A stretch of 64,000 bases of DNA from Flavobacterium terrisoli (GCF_030167905.1 NZ_JARGNA010000008.1:1-64000); one strand, 5' to 3'. Numbered from the stretch's first letter, positions 41,750-50,023 are shown. Program-made: numbers and translations. Notes: generated by a model from the sequence alone, not told the origin.

Positions 41750-41778
41750 ATTTCATAATCAAGAAAAAAGTTATTATT

Positions 41779-41982
41779 ATGAAAAAAAACATGGGTTCTT
41801 TAGACAAAAAACTACGGGTATCCTTCGCTATAGTGCTTGCTTTTTTATATTTTACAGATACCCTAAAAGGCATTTTTGCAATACTGGCTTTAGTCATTGC
41901 TATCCTTTTAGTATTAACCAGTTTCATAAGTTTTTGTCCTATTTATACGTTATTTGGTTTAAATACTACTAATAAAGATTGA
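41779..41982 (+). CDS. Small DUF2892 (YgaP-like) membrane protein
   Basis: 67 residues: NMGSLDKKLRVSFAIVLAFLYF, a second helix (GIFAILALVIAILLVLTSFI) and CPIYTLFGLNT. This is the DUF2892 pattern, with the conserved Cys-Pro before a short loop. These proteins accompany sulfur- or redox-related genes; no activity is established. The TGATAAATATCA operator lies about 60 bases upstream, so low-oxygen induction is likely. It is followed 1 base later by a thioredoxin gene. A paralogue at 49810 has the same family and promoter architecture. Confidence 0.85.
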   Translation: MKKNMGSLDKKLRVSFAIVLAFLYFTDTLKGIFAILALVIAILLVLTSFISFCPIYTLFGLNTTNKD

Positions 41983-41983
41983 T

Positions 41984-42286
41984 ATGAATGCGAGCTTTAA
42001 CCAAATAATAAATGCTGAAAAACCGGTCTTAATCGATTTTTATGCTACCTGGTGTGGGCCCTGTAAAATGCTTAGTCCTGTTTTGAAAGAAGTAAAAGAC
42101 AGTTTGGGTGACCGCGTCTCTATTATTAAAATAGATGTGGATAAAAATCAAGGAATAGCTTCCTCTTATCAAGTCAGAGGTGTTCCAACAATGATGCTGT
42201 TTCAGAATGGTAAACAGCTCTGGAGGCAGTCTGGGGTTTTATCAAAGGATGAAATCATTCAAATGATATTGGAAAAGTCCAATTAA
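41984..42286 (+). CDS. trxA: Thioredoxin
   Basis: 100 residues: WCGPCK active site at residues 23-28 in the usual context (DFYATWCGPCKML) and the cis-proline loop RGVPTMMLF. A typical thioredoxin lacking extra domains and a signal peptide, so a cytoplasmic disulfide reductase. Placed 1 base after the DUF2892 gene and probably transcribed from the same Fnr-type promoter. Whether it is the main thioredoxin or one specialised for microaerobic growth cannot be told. Confidence 0.9.
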   Translation: MNASFNQIINAEKPVLIDFYATWCGPCKMLSPVLKEVKDSLGDRVSIIKIDVDKNQGIASSYQVRGVPTMMLFQNGKQLWRQSGVLSKDEIIQMILEKSN

Positions 42287-42390
42287 GAGCTGTGGCATTT
42301 ATGGGAGCATTGCAGTCCTTACAGGCTTGCAAGTAGATAAGATCTGTCAATAATCCTGTTTTTACTTCTTTTTCATTACGTTGAAAAAAT

Positions 42391-42720
42391 CTACAATTCA
42401 AGCGCCATTACCATAGAAAGAAAAAGCCAACAAAAAACAGTGATTATCATTATACAAATCACATTTAGCACTAGTCCTGTTCTCATCATGTTTTGAATTT
42501 TGATGTGTCCTTTAGCAAAAACTATCGCATTAGATGGTGTACCCATAGGGAACATAGAAGCACAACTCGCACCCAAAGTCATCGGAATTTCCAATAGCAA
42601 AGGATCAACATTTAATACTAACGCCAATGAGCTGACCACAGGAGAAAGGATAATAACTAATGCCAGGTTACTGATTACTTCACTTAAAAATACGGCGATA
42701 ATGGTTACCAAAGAGAAAAC
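42391..42720 (-). pseudogene. SLC13/DASS-type anion transporter, C-terminal fragment
   Basis: The frame on the minus strand encodes about 110 residues of the end of a sodium/dicarboxylate-type transporter: VFLSEVISNLALVIILSPVV, ASCASMFPMGTPSNAIVFAKGH and VLNVICIMIITVFCWLFL. The N-terminal 350 or so residues and the start are absent. Homology stops near 42720, where a plus-strand sugar-kinase fragment begins. So a deletion or rearrangement joined the two truncated genes head to head. Any Met inside is not a true start. Confidence 0.75.
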
Positions 42721-42928
42721 GTATGCTTTAAAGCCGCCAAAAGTTATTGTAAAAAGCACCATTGGAGCTGGCGATAGTATGCTGGCCGGACTTGTTTTTG
42801 GTTTAGCAAATGGTGAAAGTCACGAAAGCGCTTTACATTATGGTATCGCTTGTGGAACAGCAACAACCATGAATTTGGGTTCAGAGCTTTGCAAAAAAAA
42901 GATGTTGAAATATTACTTAAAATTCTAA
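42720..42928 (+). pseudogene. PfkB-family sugar kinase, C-terminal fragment
   Basis: On the plus strand from about 42720 the sequence reads LKPPKVIVKSTIGAGDSMLAG, then LVFGLANGESHESALHYGI and GTATTMNLGSELC. This is the C-terminal signature of 1-phosphofructokinase/tagatose kinases of the PfkB family, with the GAGDS anion hole and catalytic Asp intact. The first two thirds are missing, and the frame upstream is only the shadow of the transporter fragment. It forms one scar with the SLC13 piece. Confidence 0.75.
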
Positions 42929-43125
42929 AAGTAACTTAAGTATTATTCTCCATGCTCCTAAAAAATAAGCTCAACCTGAGTGCCATCGAAGGGTTAAAAT
43001 CAAGAGTATATTTCTGTGCAAGATTTTGAAATCTTTCAATCGAAGGATTTACATATTAACAACCCGACGATATCAAAAGCTATTTAAAACATTTTCGGCA
43101 AAATGCTTCCAATCATAAATGAATA

Positions 43126-43168
43126 TGACGATGGTCATTTTATTAGCTTATAGTTTATTTCATTTTTG
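43126..43168 (+). promoter_or_regulatory. Predicted Fnr/Crp class II promoter of the BON gene
   Basis: TGACGATGGTCA at 43126-43137 is a perfect TGAC-N4-GTCA palindrome, extended to 14 bp by A and T. CATTTTTG at 43161-43168 matches TAnnTTTG in five of six fixed positions. The centre-to-box distance is 29.5 bases, as at the other three. The gene starts at 43191. Confidence 0.7.
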
Positions 43169-43190
43169 TATCCTAAAATAATAGCTAAAA

Positions 43191-43853
43191 ATGGGAACCG
43201 ATGCCATTTTAAAACAACAAATAGAAAAGGCGCTACAGTCTAATACAATGCTCAACAGTGCTGAATTTGAAGTAATGGTTCAGAACGGCTGTGTGGCGTT
43301 AACCGGCTATACCGATAAGTATTATAAAAAAGAAATGGCTAGGAAAATAGCAAAAGAGGTCCAGGGTGTTAAGACAGTTACTGAAGAAATTACCATAGTG
43401 CTGAACGATAATGTAAAATGCAGCGACACAGAAATAGAATTCAATATTTCTGAGAAATTCCGAAAAAACTTTGGCAATTCACACAAGGACATTAAGATTA
43501 TCGTGAATGATGGATATGTTAGGCTTGAAGGGCAATTAAAATGGAAATATCAAAAAGACCTGGCCAATGAATGCATACAATATGTTATGGGCATTAAACA
43601 GATTGTAAACAATATTTCAATTCCCGAAACACGGGAATCAGTAATTAGTGAAAAAGATGTATTTGCAGCCATTTATGGTGATCCTTCAATTATTACCGAA
43701 ATAAAAATTGAAATTTTCGGACAAAGGGTTATACTGAAAGGAAAAGTGCATAATGTAGAACAGAAAAATCTTGTGACACGTTTGGTTCGGAATGTTCCCA
43801 AAGTTAAGGAGATTGAAAATTTCCTGACCATAGACAAAAATTATGAAATTTAA
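43191..43853 (+). CDS. Protein with three BON domains
   Basis: 220 residues with three BON domains in a row, at about 3-68, 76-142 and 148-216. Each ends in a typical strand: GCVALTGYTDKYYKKEMA, GYVRLEGQLKWKYQKDLA and RVILKGKVHNVEQKNLV. BON proteins bind phospholipid or osmoprotectants. Without a signal peptide this one is cytoplasmic. The role is unproven. An Fnr-type promoter lies upstream. The end overlaps or abuts the next gene, a membrane protein, by about 10 bases depending on its start. Confidence 0.85.
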   Translation: MGTDAILKQQIEKALQSNTMLNSAEFEVMVQNGCVALTGYTDKYYKKEMARKIAKEVQGVKTVTEEITIVLNDNVKCSDTEIEFNISEKFRKNFGNSHKDIKIIVNDGYVRLEGQLKWKYQKDLANECIQYVMGIKQIVNNISIPETRESVISEKDVFAAIYGDPSIITEIKIEIFGQRVILKGKVHNVEQKNLVTRLVRNVPKVKEIENFLTIDKNYEI

Positions 43854-43854
43854 A

Positions 43855-44409
43855 ATGCAGAGAAAAATGGCTCATGACGACTTAAAAGTCAAAAGAAACA
43901 AAATACCGGAAATGGACTTTTTCGAGTGGTTTATTATTTTTATTATCTCTACCGGTATTATAGTCATTGAAAGATTTACACCAGTTTATATTAATAATTT
44001 TTATATCAGGTTGCTATTGTATATTATTTCGGCTTCATTACTTTCCTTTTGGATAAGCTGGATTTTATTTGGATATAATGCAGTAAGAAAAAGAGTGACA
44101 ATTTTCATAGTTGTTGTTATTGTGGTTTTGTTGAAGGCCTATTTGACATGGGGTGGCAGTTGGAAAACACAAACGATTTTATACACTAATAAAAACGATG
44201 ATGATAAAACTATAGAATTCCAAATGCGGGGCGACCGCTTTGCCTTTGGCTATAAAAAACGCATTGTGGAGCGTAAAAAAATTATGCCTTTTCTGGACTA
44301 TGTCACCGATACAGATACCACCAAGATCAATACTGCGACTTGGAAACGCATCGATAAAAAAATTAATCAACTGGAACTAAAGGGTTTTAATGATATTCCT
44401 TCTTATTGA
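43855..44409 (+). CDS. Membrane protein of unknown family, paralogue of 50024-50539
   Basis: 184 residues from ATG 43855; ATG codons at 43843 (overlapping the BON gene) and 43867 are alternatives. Three hydrophobic helices (WFIIFIISTGIIVIERF, LLLYIISASLLSFWI, IFIVVVIVVLLKAYL) are followed by a soluble part with KTQTILYTNKNDDDKTIEFQMRG and RKKIMPFLDYVTDTDTTKI. The gene at 50024 matches the same blocks (KTQSILYRN, TIEYRMR, LPYLDNI, VDTTAI). Both lie just after an Fnr-type promoter operon. I do not recognise the family. The C-terminal domain may be periplasmic or cytoplasmic. Confidence 0.65.
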   Translation: MQRKMAHDDLKVKRNKIPEMDFFEWFIIFIISTGIIVIERFTPVYINNFYIRLLLYIISASLLSFWISWILFGYNAVRKRVTIFIVVVIVVLLKAYLTWGGSWKTQTILYTNKNDDDKTIEFQMRGDRFAFGYKKRIVERKKIMPFLDYVTDTDTTKINTATWKRIDKKINQLELKGFNDIPSY

Positions 44410-44426
44410 TGTTGTTGAATTTGAAA

Positions 44427-45473
44427 TCAATTCTTTAATTTCTCCAACTTTTTGGCGTCGAGAAAAGTAATGGCACTGCCTTTCTTCTCAATAAAACCTT
44501 CATCCTTAAAATCACTTAAGGTACGACTTACGGTTTCAGGAGCAGTACCCGACATCGCTGCCAGATCAATGCGGCTTATACTGATGCTGTCGCTATTATT
44601 TTCCTGTTTTTGTAAGCGCAATAAAGATTCTGCTATTCTTTTTCTCACCGATTGGTAGGCTAATTGTAACAATTGCTCTTCCTGTTGCCTGATTTGGTTG
44701 GAAAGTATTCCGATAAATTTTTCGGCTACATCAGGATATAAATTGATGAATTTTTCAAATTGGTCTTTTGGAAAATTAGACAAATGGCTGTCTTCTATCG
44801 CTATTGCCGTGTCATTATAAATATCACTTGAAAACAGTGTATTTATTCCTATAAAATCGTCAGTCTCAAACATCCCGGTCATCAGTTCCCTGCCGTCTTC
44901 CGCCATTTTGGTTGTTTTCACTTTACCATCAAGTACAATCCATATTCCCACAGAACGGTCACCTTCATAATATATTGGCTGATTCTTTTTAAAAGACCTC
45001 ACTTTTCTTTCCTCCAAAGCCAGTTTCAATTCATTCAGTCCATCTTTAGCAGCCACAATAGTATTGAGCTTTTCTATTGATTTACTATAATATTCCTGTT
45101 GGATTTCTTTTTTCTTCAGCCTGGTTTCTATAGCGTTCAGCAATTCGGTATCATCAAAAGGCTTTGTAAGATAATCATCTGCGCCAAGTTCCATACCCTT
45201 ACGGATATCTGCCCTTTCAGATTTGGCTGTCATAAATATAAAAGGAATAGCCTTAGTGGCATCATTCTTACTTAACAGATGCAATACTCCATAACCATCG
45301 AGGTCACCCATCATGATGTCACACAATATTAAATCCGGGACATACTTGATAGCCAATTCTGTACCAGTCTTTCCATTGTCGGCTTCATAAACTTCGTATC
45401 CACATAAACGAAGTATCTCTATTACATTTTCACGGATATCATTGTTATCCTCTATAATCAATATTTTTGTCAT
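44427..45473 (-). CDS. Response regulator fused to a Crp/Fnr-type DNA-binding module
   Basis: 348 residues in three parts. A receiver domain at 1-120 has IEDNNDIRENV, the phospho-Asp in LILCDIMMGDLDGYG and the Lys in DDYLTKPF. A cNMP-binding barrel at about 155-265 has IYYEGDRSVGIWIVLDGKVK. A C-terminal winged helix has IDLAAMSGTAPETVSRTLSDF. The recognition helix keeps E-x-x-S-R, the Fnr-type readout of TTGAT/TGAC half-sites, not the Crp type. No cysteine cluster for Fe-S is visible, so signal input would come from the kinase and the receiver. It overlaps the kinase gene by 4 bases. It is a strong candidate regulator of the four promoters found here. Confidence 0.9.
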   Translation of the reverse strand: MTKILIIEDNNDIRENVIEILRLCGYEVYEADNGKTGTELAIKYVPDLILCDIMMGDLDGYGVLHLLSKNDATKAIPFIFMTAKSERADIRKGMELGADDYLTKPFDDTELLNAIETRLKKKEIQQEYYSKSIEKLNTIVAAKDGLNELKLALEERKVRSFKKNQPIYYEGDRSVGIWIVLDGKVKTTKMAEDGRELMTGMFETDDFIGINTLFSSDIYNDTAIAIEDSHLSNFPKDQFEKFINLYPDVAEKFIGILSNQIRQQEEQLLQLAYQSVRKRIAESLLRLQKQENNSDSISISRIDLAAMSGTAPETVSRTLSDFKDEGFIEKKGSAITFLDAKKLEKLKN

Positions 45474-46654
45474 ATTTTTGGAAATGTTAGTGTAAATAAT
45501 GTCCCATCAGTATTGCTTTCAAAAGTAACTGCTCCCTTCATAAGTTCGACATGTCGGGCAACAATATTCAGCCCAAGACCGGTTCCCAGAATATTTCCCG
45601 TATTATGTGCCCTGAAAAAAGCACCAAAAAGGTATTTCTGATCCTCTTCGGGAATTCCTATTCCATTATCTTTTACCGAAATAATGCATTCTTTAGGATT
45701 GATTTCTGTCTTAAATTCAATTATGGAACCTTCTTCTGAATATTTGATGGCATTGGTCAGTAAGTTGATGATACAGTTCTTTATCAGGTTTTTATCAAGA
45801 TTTACATTGGTGGTTTCAGTCAGATTGCTATAATTGATTTTCTGATTGGATTTTGCAAGTGTCTGCATTTCTTCTGTTATATCGGCAGCAAGCTCCATAA
45901 GATCAAAATTGGAAAAATGAGCTTCAACTTTGCCACTTTCTAATTTCTCGATTTGAAGGAAATTATTAAGGATTGCTGTAAGTCCGGTAACAGATGCTTT
46001 TATTTTAGCAGCGTGTTTTGAAATTTCCGATATTCCGGCTGATTCAGCATATTTATCTACCAGTGATGCCGAGAGTTGTATGGTACTCAATGGTGTCCTG
46101 AATTCATGTGAAGCCATTGATATGAACCTGCTTTTTAGTTGATTGAGTTCTTTTTCACTTTCAAGTGAATTGCTGATTTGTTCCTTAGCACTTTCCAGTG
46201 CAAGGATTGTTTCATTGAGCGATTGGGTTCTAACTTCCACCAGCTCTTCAAGATGTAATGTATAATCCTTTAATCGCTCCTCTACTTCTTTCTGCTGGGT
46301 TAAATCATGGATAAACCCAACATAAAAAGTATCTTCATTGTATTTTACCTCGCTAACGCCAAGACGCATTGGGAAAGTACTTCCATCGCGTTTGAGCCCG
46401 GTTACCTCACGTCCGATACCAATAATTCTTGGTTTGTGTGTAACATGATATCTACGCAGATAATGATCATGCTGCAGTTGATCGGGCTGTGGCATCAACA
46501 TTGAAATATTGTTGCCAATCACTTCATCAGGAAGATAACCAAATAATTTACAGGCAGAAGGGTTAATACTTTGGACAATACCGGTTCCATCGATCGAAAT
46601 GATACCATCGATGGCGTTTTGGACAATATCAACTAAAAGCTGTGAATTTTTCAT
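45470..46654 (-). CDS. FixL-like PAS sensor histidine kinase
   Basis: 394 residues with no membrane helix, so cytoplasmic. PAS domain at about 1-125 with the FixL pattern: MPQPDQLQHDHYLRRYHVT then RIIGIGREVTGLKRDGSTFPM. His62 aligns with the proximal haem ligand of FixL (His200 in Bradyrhizobium) and Arg82 with the distal arginine (Arg220); the position of its His214 is Arg here. A coiled coil follows, then the H-box (SHEFRTPLS, His183) and the ATPase domain with NLLTNAIKYS, NGIGIPEED and GTGLGLNI. Haem-based oxygen sensing is the likely input. A perfect TATCTTTG -7 box lies 18-25 bases before the start on the minus strand. Confidence 0.85.
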   Translation of the reverse strand: MKNSQLLVDIVQNAIDGIISIDGTGIVQSINPSACKLFGYLPDEVIGNNISMLMPQPDQLQHDHYLRRYHVTHKPRIIGIGREVTGLKRDGSTFPMRLGVSEVKYNEDTFYVGFIHDLTQQKEVEERLKDYTLHLEELVEVRTQSLNETILALESAKEQISNSLESEKELNQLKSRFISMASHEFRTPLSTIQLSASLVDKYAESAGISEISKHAAKIKASVTGLTAILNNFLQIEKLESGKVEAHFSNFDLMELAADITEEMQTLAKSNQKINYSNLTETTNVNLDKNLIKNCIINLLTNAIKYSEEGSIIEFKTEINPKECIISVKDNGIGIPEEDQKYLFGAFFRAHNTGNILGTGLGLNIVARHVELMKGAVTFESNTDGTLFTLTFPKI

Positions 46655-46671
46655 TGAGAAACCTATTATGC

Positions 46672-46679
46672 CAAAGATA
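46672..46679 (-). promoter_or_regulatory. -7 box of the kinase-regulator genes
   Basis: The complement of 46672-46679 reads TATCTTTG, a perfect TAnnTTTG box. No matching TTTG -33 element is clear. A TGAG-N4-ATCA half-match at 46701-46712 is 27.5 bases away, not the 29.5 seen at the other promoters. Confidence 0.45.
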
Positions 46680-46787
46680 AAAAATTTAATGATTTAATAG
46701 TGAGGAGTATCATTTTTTCAAGTGCTAAAAATCATTCCGTTACCTGGCTAATTATCTCAAATTTGATAAAAACTAAAAGTCATCAAG

Positions 46788-47240
46788 ATGAAATCATTAG
46801 CCATTGTATTATCCATGTTCCTCTTTGCCCTTTTGGGACAAATGTGCAATAACAAAGAAGAAAAATATGAGGATGAAGAATTATCTACTGAACAAACAAC
46901 CGCATTCGCTTTGGAAGAAGCAGAAGCCAATTGGAAGAGATTTATGATTACGGCTGACAAGATGATTGCAATATCAGAAACAAACTTAAAATCACTTGAA
47001 TCAATGATTAATCAAGACGATAATGTCAATGGAAATTTGAAATGGAAAATGGTTTATAATGCAAGTGAAAAGCACCTCAACAAACTTAAAGAAGAGCTCG
47101 AATCCCATAATGACGATGTTGTTGAGGGGATAAAAAACTCCAATTTACTGCAAATAAGATCCAACAGAGATTTCCCTTCGAAATTTCTACGTGAAATTAT
47201 TGAACTCAATAATGAAATGGAAGATATCATTGACGAATAA
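46788..47240 (+). CDS. Secreted helical protein of unknown function
   Basis: 150 residues with a signal peptide (MKSLAIVLSMFLFALLGQ) and Cys19 or so (MCNNKEE) in a non-canonical lipobox. The mature protein is helical and acidic with many Asn (ALEEAEANWKRFMITADKM, KHLNKLKEELESHN, SKFLREIIELNNEMEDIID). It starts 15 bases before the MlaE gene and probably leads the MCE operon. A periplasmic partner of the lipid transporter is a fair inference. No family recognised. Confidence 0.6.
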   Translation: MKSLAIVLSMFLFALLGQMCNNKEEKYEDEELSTEQTTAFALEEAEANWKRFMITADKMIAISETNLKSLESMINQDDNVNGNLKWKMVYNASEKHLNKLKEELESHNDDVVEGIKNSNLLQIRSNRDFPSKFLREIIELNNEMEDIIDE

Positions 47241-47255
47241 GAATCTTAAAATCCC

Positions 47256-48008
47256 ATGAAAGATTTCCTGATTGAAATAGGCGAAATCTCATACTTCATA
47301 AAGCGCTTCTTTAGAGAACTGCCTATGCGTCCATTCGAATTTAATGAACTGCTAAGACAATGTTTTTTAATTGGAAACCGTTCACTTCCGTTAGTGATTG
47401 TTACTGCCTTCATTATTGGGATGGTTTTCACTCTGCAATCAAGACCTACTCTTGAAGAATTCGGTGCAGTATCATGGATGTCATCAATGGTAAGCATTTC
47501 CATTGTTCGTGAAATAGGGCCAATTATTACAGCTTTAATTTGTGCCGGACGGATTAGTTCCGGCATTAGCGCTGAGCTCGGTTCTATGAAAGTAAGTGAA
47601 CAAATTGATGCTATGGAAGTTTCCGGAACCAATCCGTTCCGCTACCTTGTTGTAACACGTATTGTTGCAACTACCTTAATGATACCGCTCCTTGTTATAC
47701 TTGGGGATGCAACTTCAATTTATGCTTCTTTTTTAGTTGAACATTTCAAAGGCAATGTTTCCTTGTTGCTTTACTTTAATGAGGTTTTTGAAGCATTGAA
47801 ATTTAGTGATATTGTTCCTGCTGTTATTAAAACATTCTTTTTTGGTTTTACCATCGGACTTATTGGATGTTACAAAGGTTATGCCTGTAAAAAAGGGACA
47901 GCCGGAGTTGGTATTGCAGCAAATGCTTCTGTAGTATTTACATCAATGCTACTTTTTCTAATTGACTTTGTTGCCGTTTTTGTTGCTGATATCATATACC
48001 AAACATAA
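47256..48008 (+). CDS. mlaE: MlaE-family ABC transporter permease
   Basis: 250 residues with six membrane segments in the MlaE pattern: RSLPLVIVTAFIIGMVFTLQ, EIGPIITALICAGRISSGISAELG, MKVSEQIDAMEVSGTNPFRYLV, then FFGFTIGLIGCYKGYACKKGTAGVG. The EQIDAM and GTNP motifs mark the coupling helix, the contact for the ATPase. These permeases move phospholipids between membranes. It is followed 1 base later by the ATPase and then an MCE protein, the complete Mla/Mce-type set. No T9SS or periplasmic tail is present. Confidence 0.92.
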   Translation: MKDFLIEIGEISYFIKRFFRELPMRPFEFNELLRQCFLIGNRSLPLVIVTAFIIGMVFTLQSRPTLEEFGAVSWMSSMVSISIVREIGPIITALICAGRISSGISAELGSMKVSEQIDAMEVSGTNPFRYLVVTRIVATTLMIPLLVILGDATSIYASFLVEHFKGNVSLLLYFNEVFEALKFSDIVPAVIKTFFFGFTIGLIGCYKGYACKKGTAGVGIAANASVVFTSMLLFLIDFVAVFVADIIYQT

Positions 48009-48009
48009 T

Positions 48010-48741
48010 ATGAAACCAATAATAAATATAAAAGGACTCTTTAAGAGCTATGGTGCGAATCAAGTACTAAAGGGTTTTGATTTGCAACTAAACGAAGGCG
48101 AAAACCTTGTGGTCATGGGAAAATCAGGATCAGGAAAATCAGTGATGATTAAATGCATTGTTGGCCTTGAAGATTATGACGCCGGGTCAATTGAAGTTAT
48201 GGGAAAAGAAATAAAATTCCTCAGCGATGAGGAGTTAAATAAAATCCGTTTAGAAATAGGCTTCCTCTTTCAGGGAAGTGCATTGTACGATTCGATGTCA
48301 GTCAGGGAAAACCTTGAATTTCCTTTACGTCGGCATCGCGAGAAATTTGGCAACATTGTAAACACTGAAACACAAGTATTGGAAGCACTCACTAATGTTG
48401 GACTGGCCCATACCATCGATATGATGCCTGAAGAACTTTCCGGTGGAATGAAGCGAAGAGTAGCTCTTGCACGTACATTGATTTTACAGCCTAAAGTAAT
48501 ATTATATGATGAGCCAACCACTGGATTAGATCCTCAAACTGCAAAAGAAATAGTGGCATTAATGCATTCGATACGCGAAAAATATAAGACAGCATCAATT
48601 GTCATTACCCACGATATTAATTGTGCAAAAGCTATTGGCGATCGTATAGTACTTCTAGTTGACGGAATCAATTATGCACAAGGCTCATTTGAACAACTTG
48701 AGATTTCAAACGATAAACGGGTTCAGGCCTTTTTTAAATAA
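48010..48741 (+). CDS. mlaF: MlaF-type ABC transporter ATPase
   Basis: 243 residues from ATG 48010; the frame extends upstream into mlaE but KPIINIKGLFKSYG is the usual N-terminus. Walker A GKSGSGKSV, Q-loop GFLFQGSALYDSM, signature LSGGMKRRVALART, Walker B ILYDEPTTGLDP and switch His in VITHD. Sequence features match MlaF/Ttg2A: the FQGSALYDSMSV and FPLRRH blocks. It powers the lipid transport complex. Overlap-free, 1 base after mlaE and 5 bases before mlaD. Confidence 0.93.
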   Translation: MKPIINIKGLFKSYGANQVLKGFDLQLNEGENLVVMGKSGSGKSVMIKCIVGLEDYDAGSIEVMGKEIKFLSDEELNKIRLEIGFLFQGSALYDSMSVRENLEFPLRRHREKFGNIVNTETQVLEALTNVGLAHTIDMMPEELSGGMKRRVALARTLILQPKVILYDEPTTGLDPQTAKEIVALMHSIREKYKTASIVITHDINCAKAIGDRIVLLVDGINYAQGSFEQLEISNDKRVQAFFK

Positions 48742-48746
48742 AAATT

Positions 48747-49721
48747 ATGAAAGAAACTACCAAACAAAAACTCAGTCTTGGAATTTTTATGATTCTTGGT
48801 TCTTTAGTATTTATTGTAGCCATTTATTTTATTGGAAACAAACAAACTCTCTTTGGAAGGACAGCAGTAATATATGCAGTATTCAATAACGTCAATGGCT
48901 TACAGCCTGGTAACAATGTCCGCTATTCCGGTATAGATGCCGGAACGGTCCGCGTTATCGAAATGATAAATGATACTACGATTCGGGTTGAAATGGCCAT
49001 TGAAAGGAAAATATTAAAACACATCAAAAAGGATGCAGTGGCCGCGATAAGTTCAGACGGCCTTGTGGGCAGCATGGTTATCAATATAATCCCGGGTAAT
49101 GGAAACCAGCCCGTATCTGATGGTTCTGTTATCAAATCCTATAGCCGCATCCGCACTGAAGACATTTTAAAAACCCTGAATGTAACCAATGAAAATGCTG
49201 CGCTACTGACAGCCGATTTACTAAAAATCACAAATAAGATTGAACAGGGCGATGGCAGCATCGGTGTTTTGCTCAATGATACCATTATGGCTTCAGATAT
49301 GAAGAAAATGTTGCATTACCTTATGCTTACCAGCGTCGAAACATCGGTTTCAATGAGAAAATTAAACCGTTTAATTACATCACTCGAAAAAGATGATGGC
49401 GTTATTGGTGTACTAAAAGATACTGTAACAGCAACAAAAATAAAAAGCATCATTGTTAAGCTTGACCAATCGGGAACAGCAATGAATCAAGCAGTAAACC
49501 ATCTTGATGGAATGATTCTGGAGTATAAAGAAGGTAAAGGTGCAGTCAATTATCTGGTAAAAGATTCCGCATCTGCGCAAAAGATGGATTCTGTTATTAA
49601 TAATCTAAACAAGTCTAGCCAATTGTTAAAGGAAAATCTTGAGGCCATAAAACACAATTTCTTGTTGCGTGGTTATTTTAAAAAACAGTCAAAAGCTAAA
49701 GCAAAGGAAATGCAAAATTGA
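48747..49721 (+). CDS. mlaD: MlaD-type MCE-domain protein
   Basis: 324 residues. One N-terminal helix (LSLGIFMILGSLVFIVAIYFIG) anchors a periplasmic part. An MCE domain is at about 35-115 with VNGLQPGNNVRYSGIDAGTV, DAVAAISSDGLVGSMVINIIPG. The rest is a long helical region with repeated threonine-rich segments (EQGDGSIGVLLNDTIM, EKDDGVIGVLKDTVT, KEGKGAVNYLVKDS), a pattern in Bacteroidota MCE proteins that form a tunnel. Together with mlaE and mlaF, it completes a lipid transport operon, probably between inner and outer membranes. Confidence 0.9.
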   Translation: MKETTKQKLSLGIFMILGSLVFIVAIYFIGNKQTLFGRTAVIYAVFNNVNGLQPGNNVRYSGIDAGTVRVIEMINDTTIRVEMAIERKILKHIKKDAVAAISSDGLVGSMVINIIPGNGNQPVSDGSVIKSYSRIRTEDILKTLNVTNENAALLTADLLKITNKIEQGDGSIGVLLNDTIMASDMKKMLHYLMLTSVETSVSMRKLNRLITSLEKDDGVIGVLKDTVTATKIKSIIVKLDQSGTAMNQAVNHLDGMILEYKEGKGAVNYLVKDSASAQKMDSVINNLNKSSQLLKENLEAIKHNFLLRGYFKKQSKAKAKEMQN

Positions 49722-49736
49722 TTAGCCTTTGGGATG

Positions 49737-49779
49737 TGACACAAATCATTTCTTATATGATTTGATACAAGTAAATTTA
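49737..49779 (+). promoter_or_regulatory. Predicted Fnr/Crp class II promoter of the second DUF2892 gene
   Basis: TGACACAAATCA (TGAC-N4-ATCA) is at 49737-49748 and TAAATTTA (five of six fixed TAnnTTTG positions) at 49772-49779. The centre-to-box distance is 29.5 bases. It lies between mlaD and the DUF2892 gene at 49810, so those genes have a separate, oxygen-linked control. Confidence 0.7.
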
Positions 49780-49809
49780 CAAGTATAACTTAAAACCCAA
49801 AAAAAAAGG

Positions 49810-50013
49810 ATGAAAAAAAATATAGGCAGAACCGATAGTATAATCAGGATTATCCTTGGAATAATCATGATTTATTTATCAAACACTCAAACCGTTATGG
49901 TTCAAATCCTTATAACAGCAATAGCAGTAGCGCTTATTTTTACTGCTCTAAATGGTCGTTGCTTGTTATATGTCCCTTTCGGCTTTAACACCAGAAAGAA
50001 AACAGATACTTAA
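49810..50013 (+). CDS. Small DUF2892 membrane protein, paralogue of 41779
   Basis: 67 residues: KNIGRTDSIIRIILGIIMIYL, then VMVQILITAIAVALIFTAL and NGRCLLYVPFGFNT. This matches DUF2892, with a Cys in place of the CP of the paralogue. No activity is known. It has its own Fnr-type promoter and is 10 bases before a membrane gene paralogous to 43855, so the pairing of this kind of small protein with that family is seen beside two promoters of the same type. Confidence 0.8.
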   Translation: MKKNIGRTDSIIRIILGIIMIYLSNTQTVMVQILITAIAVALIFTALNGRCLLYVPFGFNTRKKTDT

Positions 50014-50023
50014 AATCAATATC

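Noticed and set aside
42500..42719. Upstream part of the open frame containing the PfkB fragment
   Set aside because: It is the reverse complement of the SLC13 coding fragment; only the part after 42720 resembles a kinase.
42952..42965. Third copy of the structured repeat
   Set aside because: Only CTCCTAAAAAAT is shared with the element; none of its inner parts follow.
46701..46712. A fifth Fnr-type operator before the kinase
   Set aside because: TGAG-N4-ATCA has a mismatch and lies 27.5 rather than 29.5 bases from the minus-strand -7 box; no plus-strand box fits.
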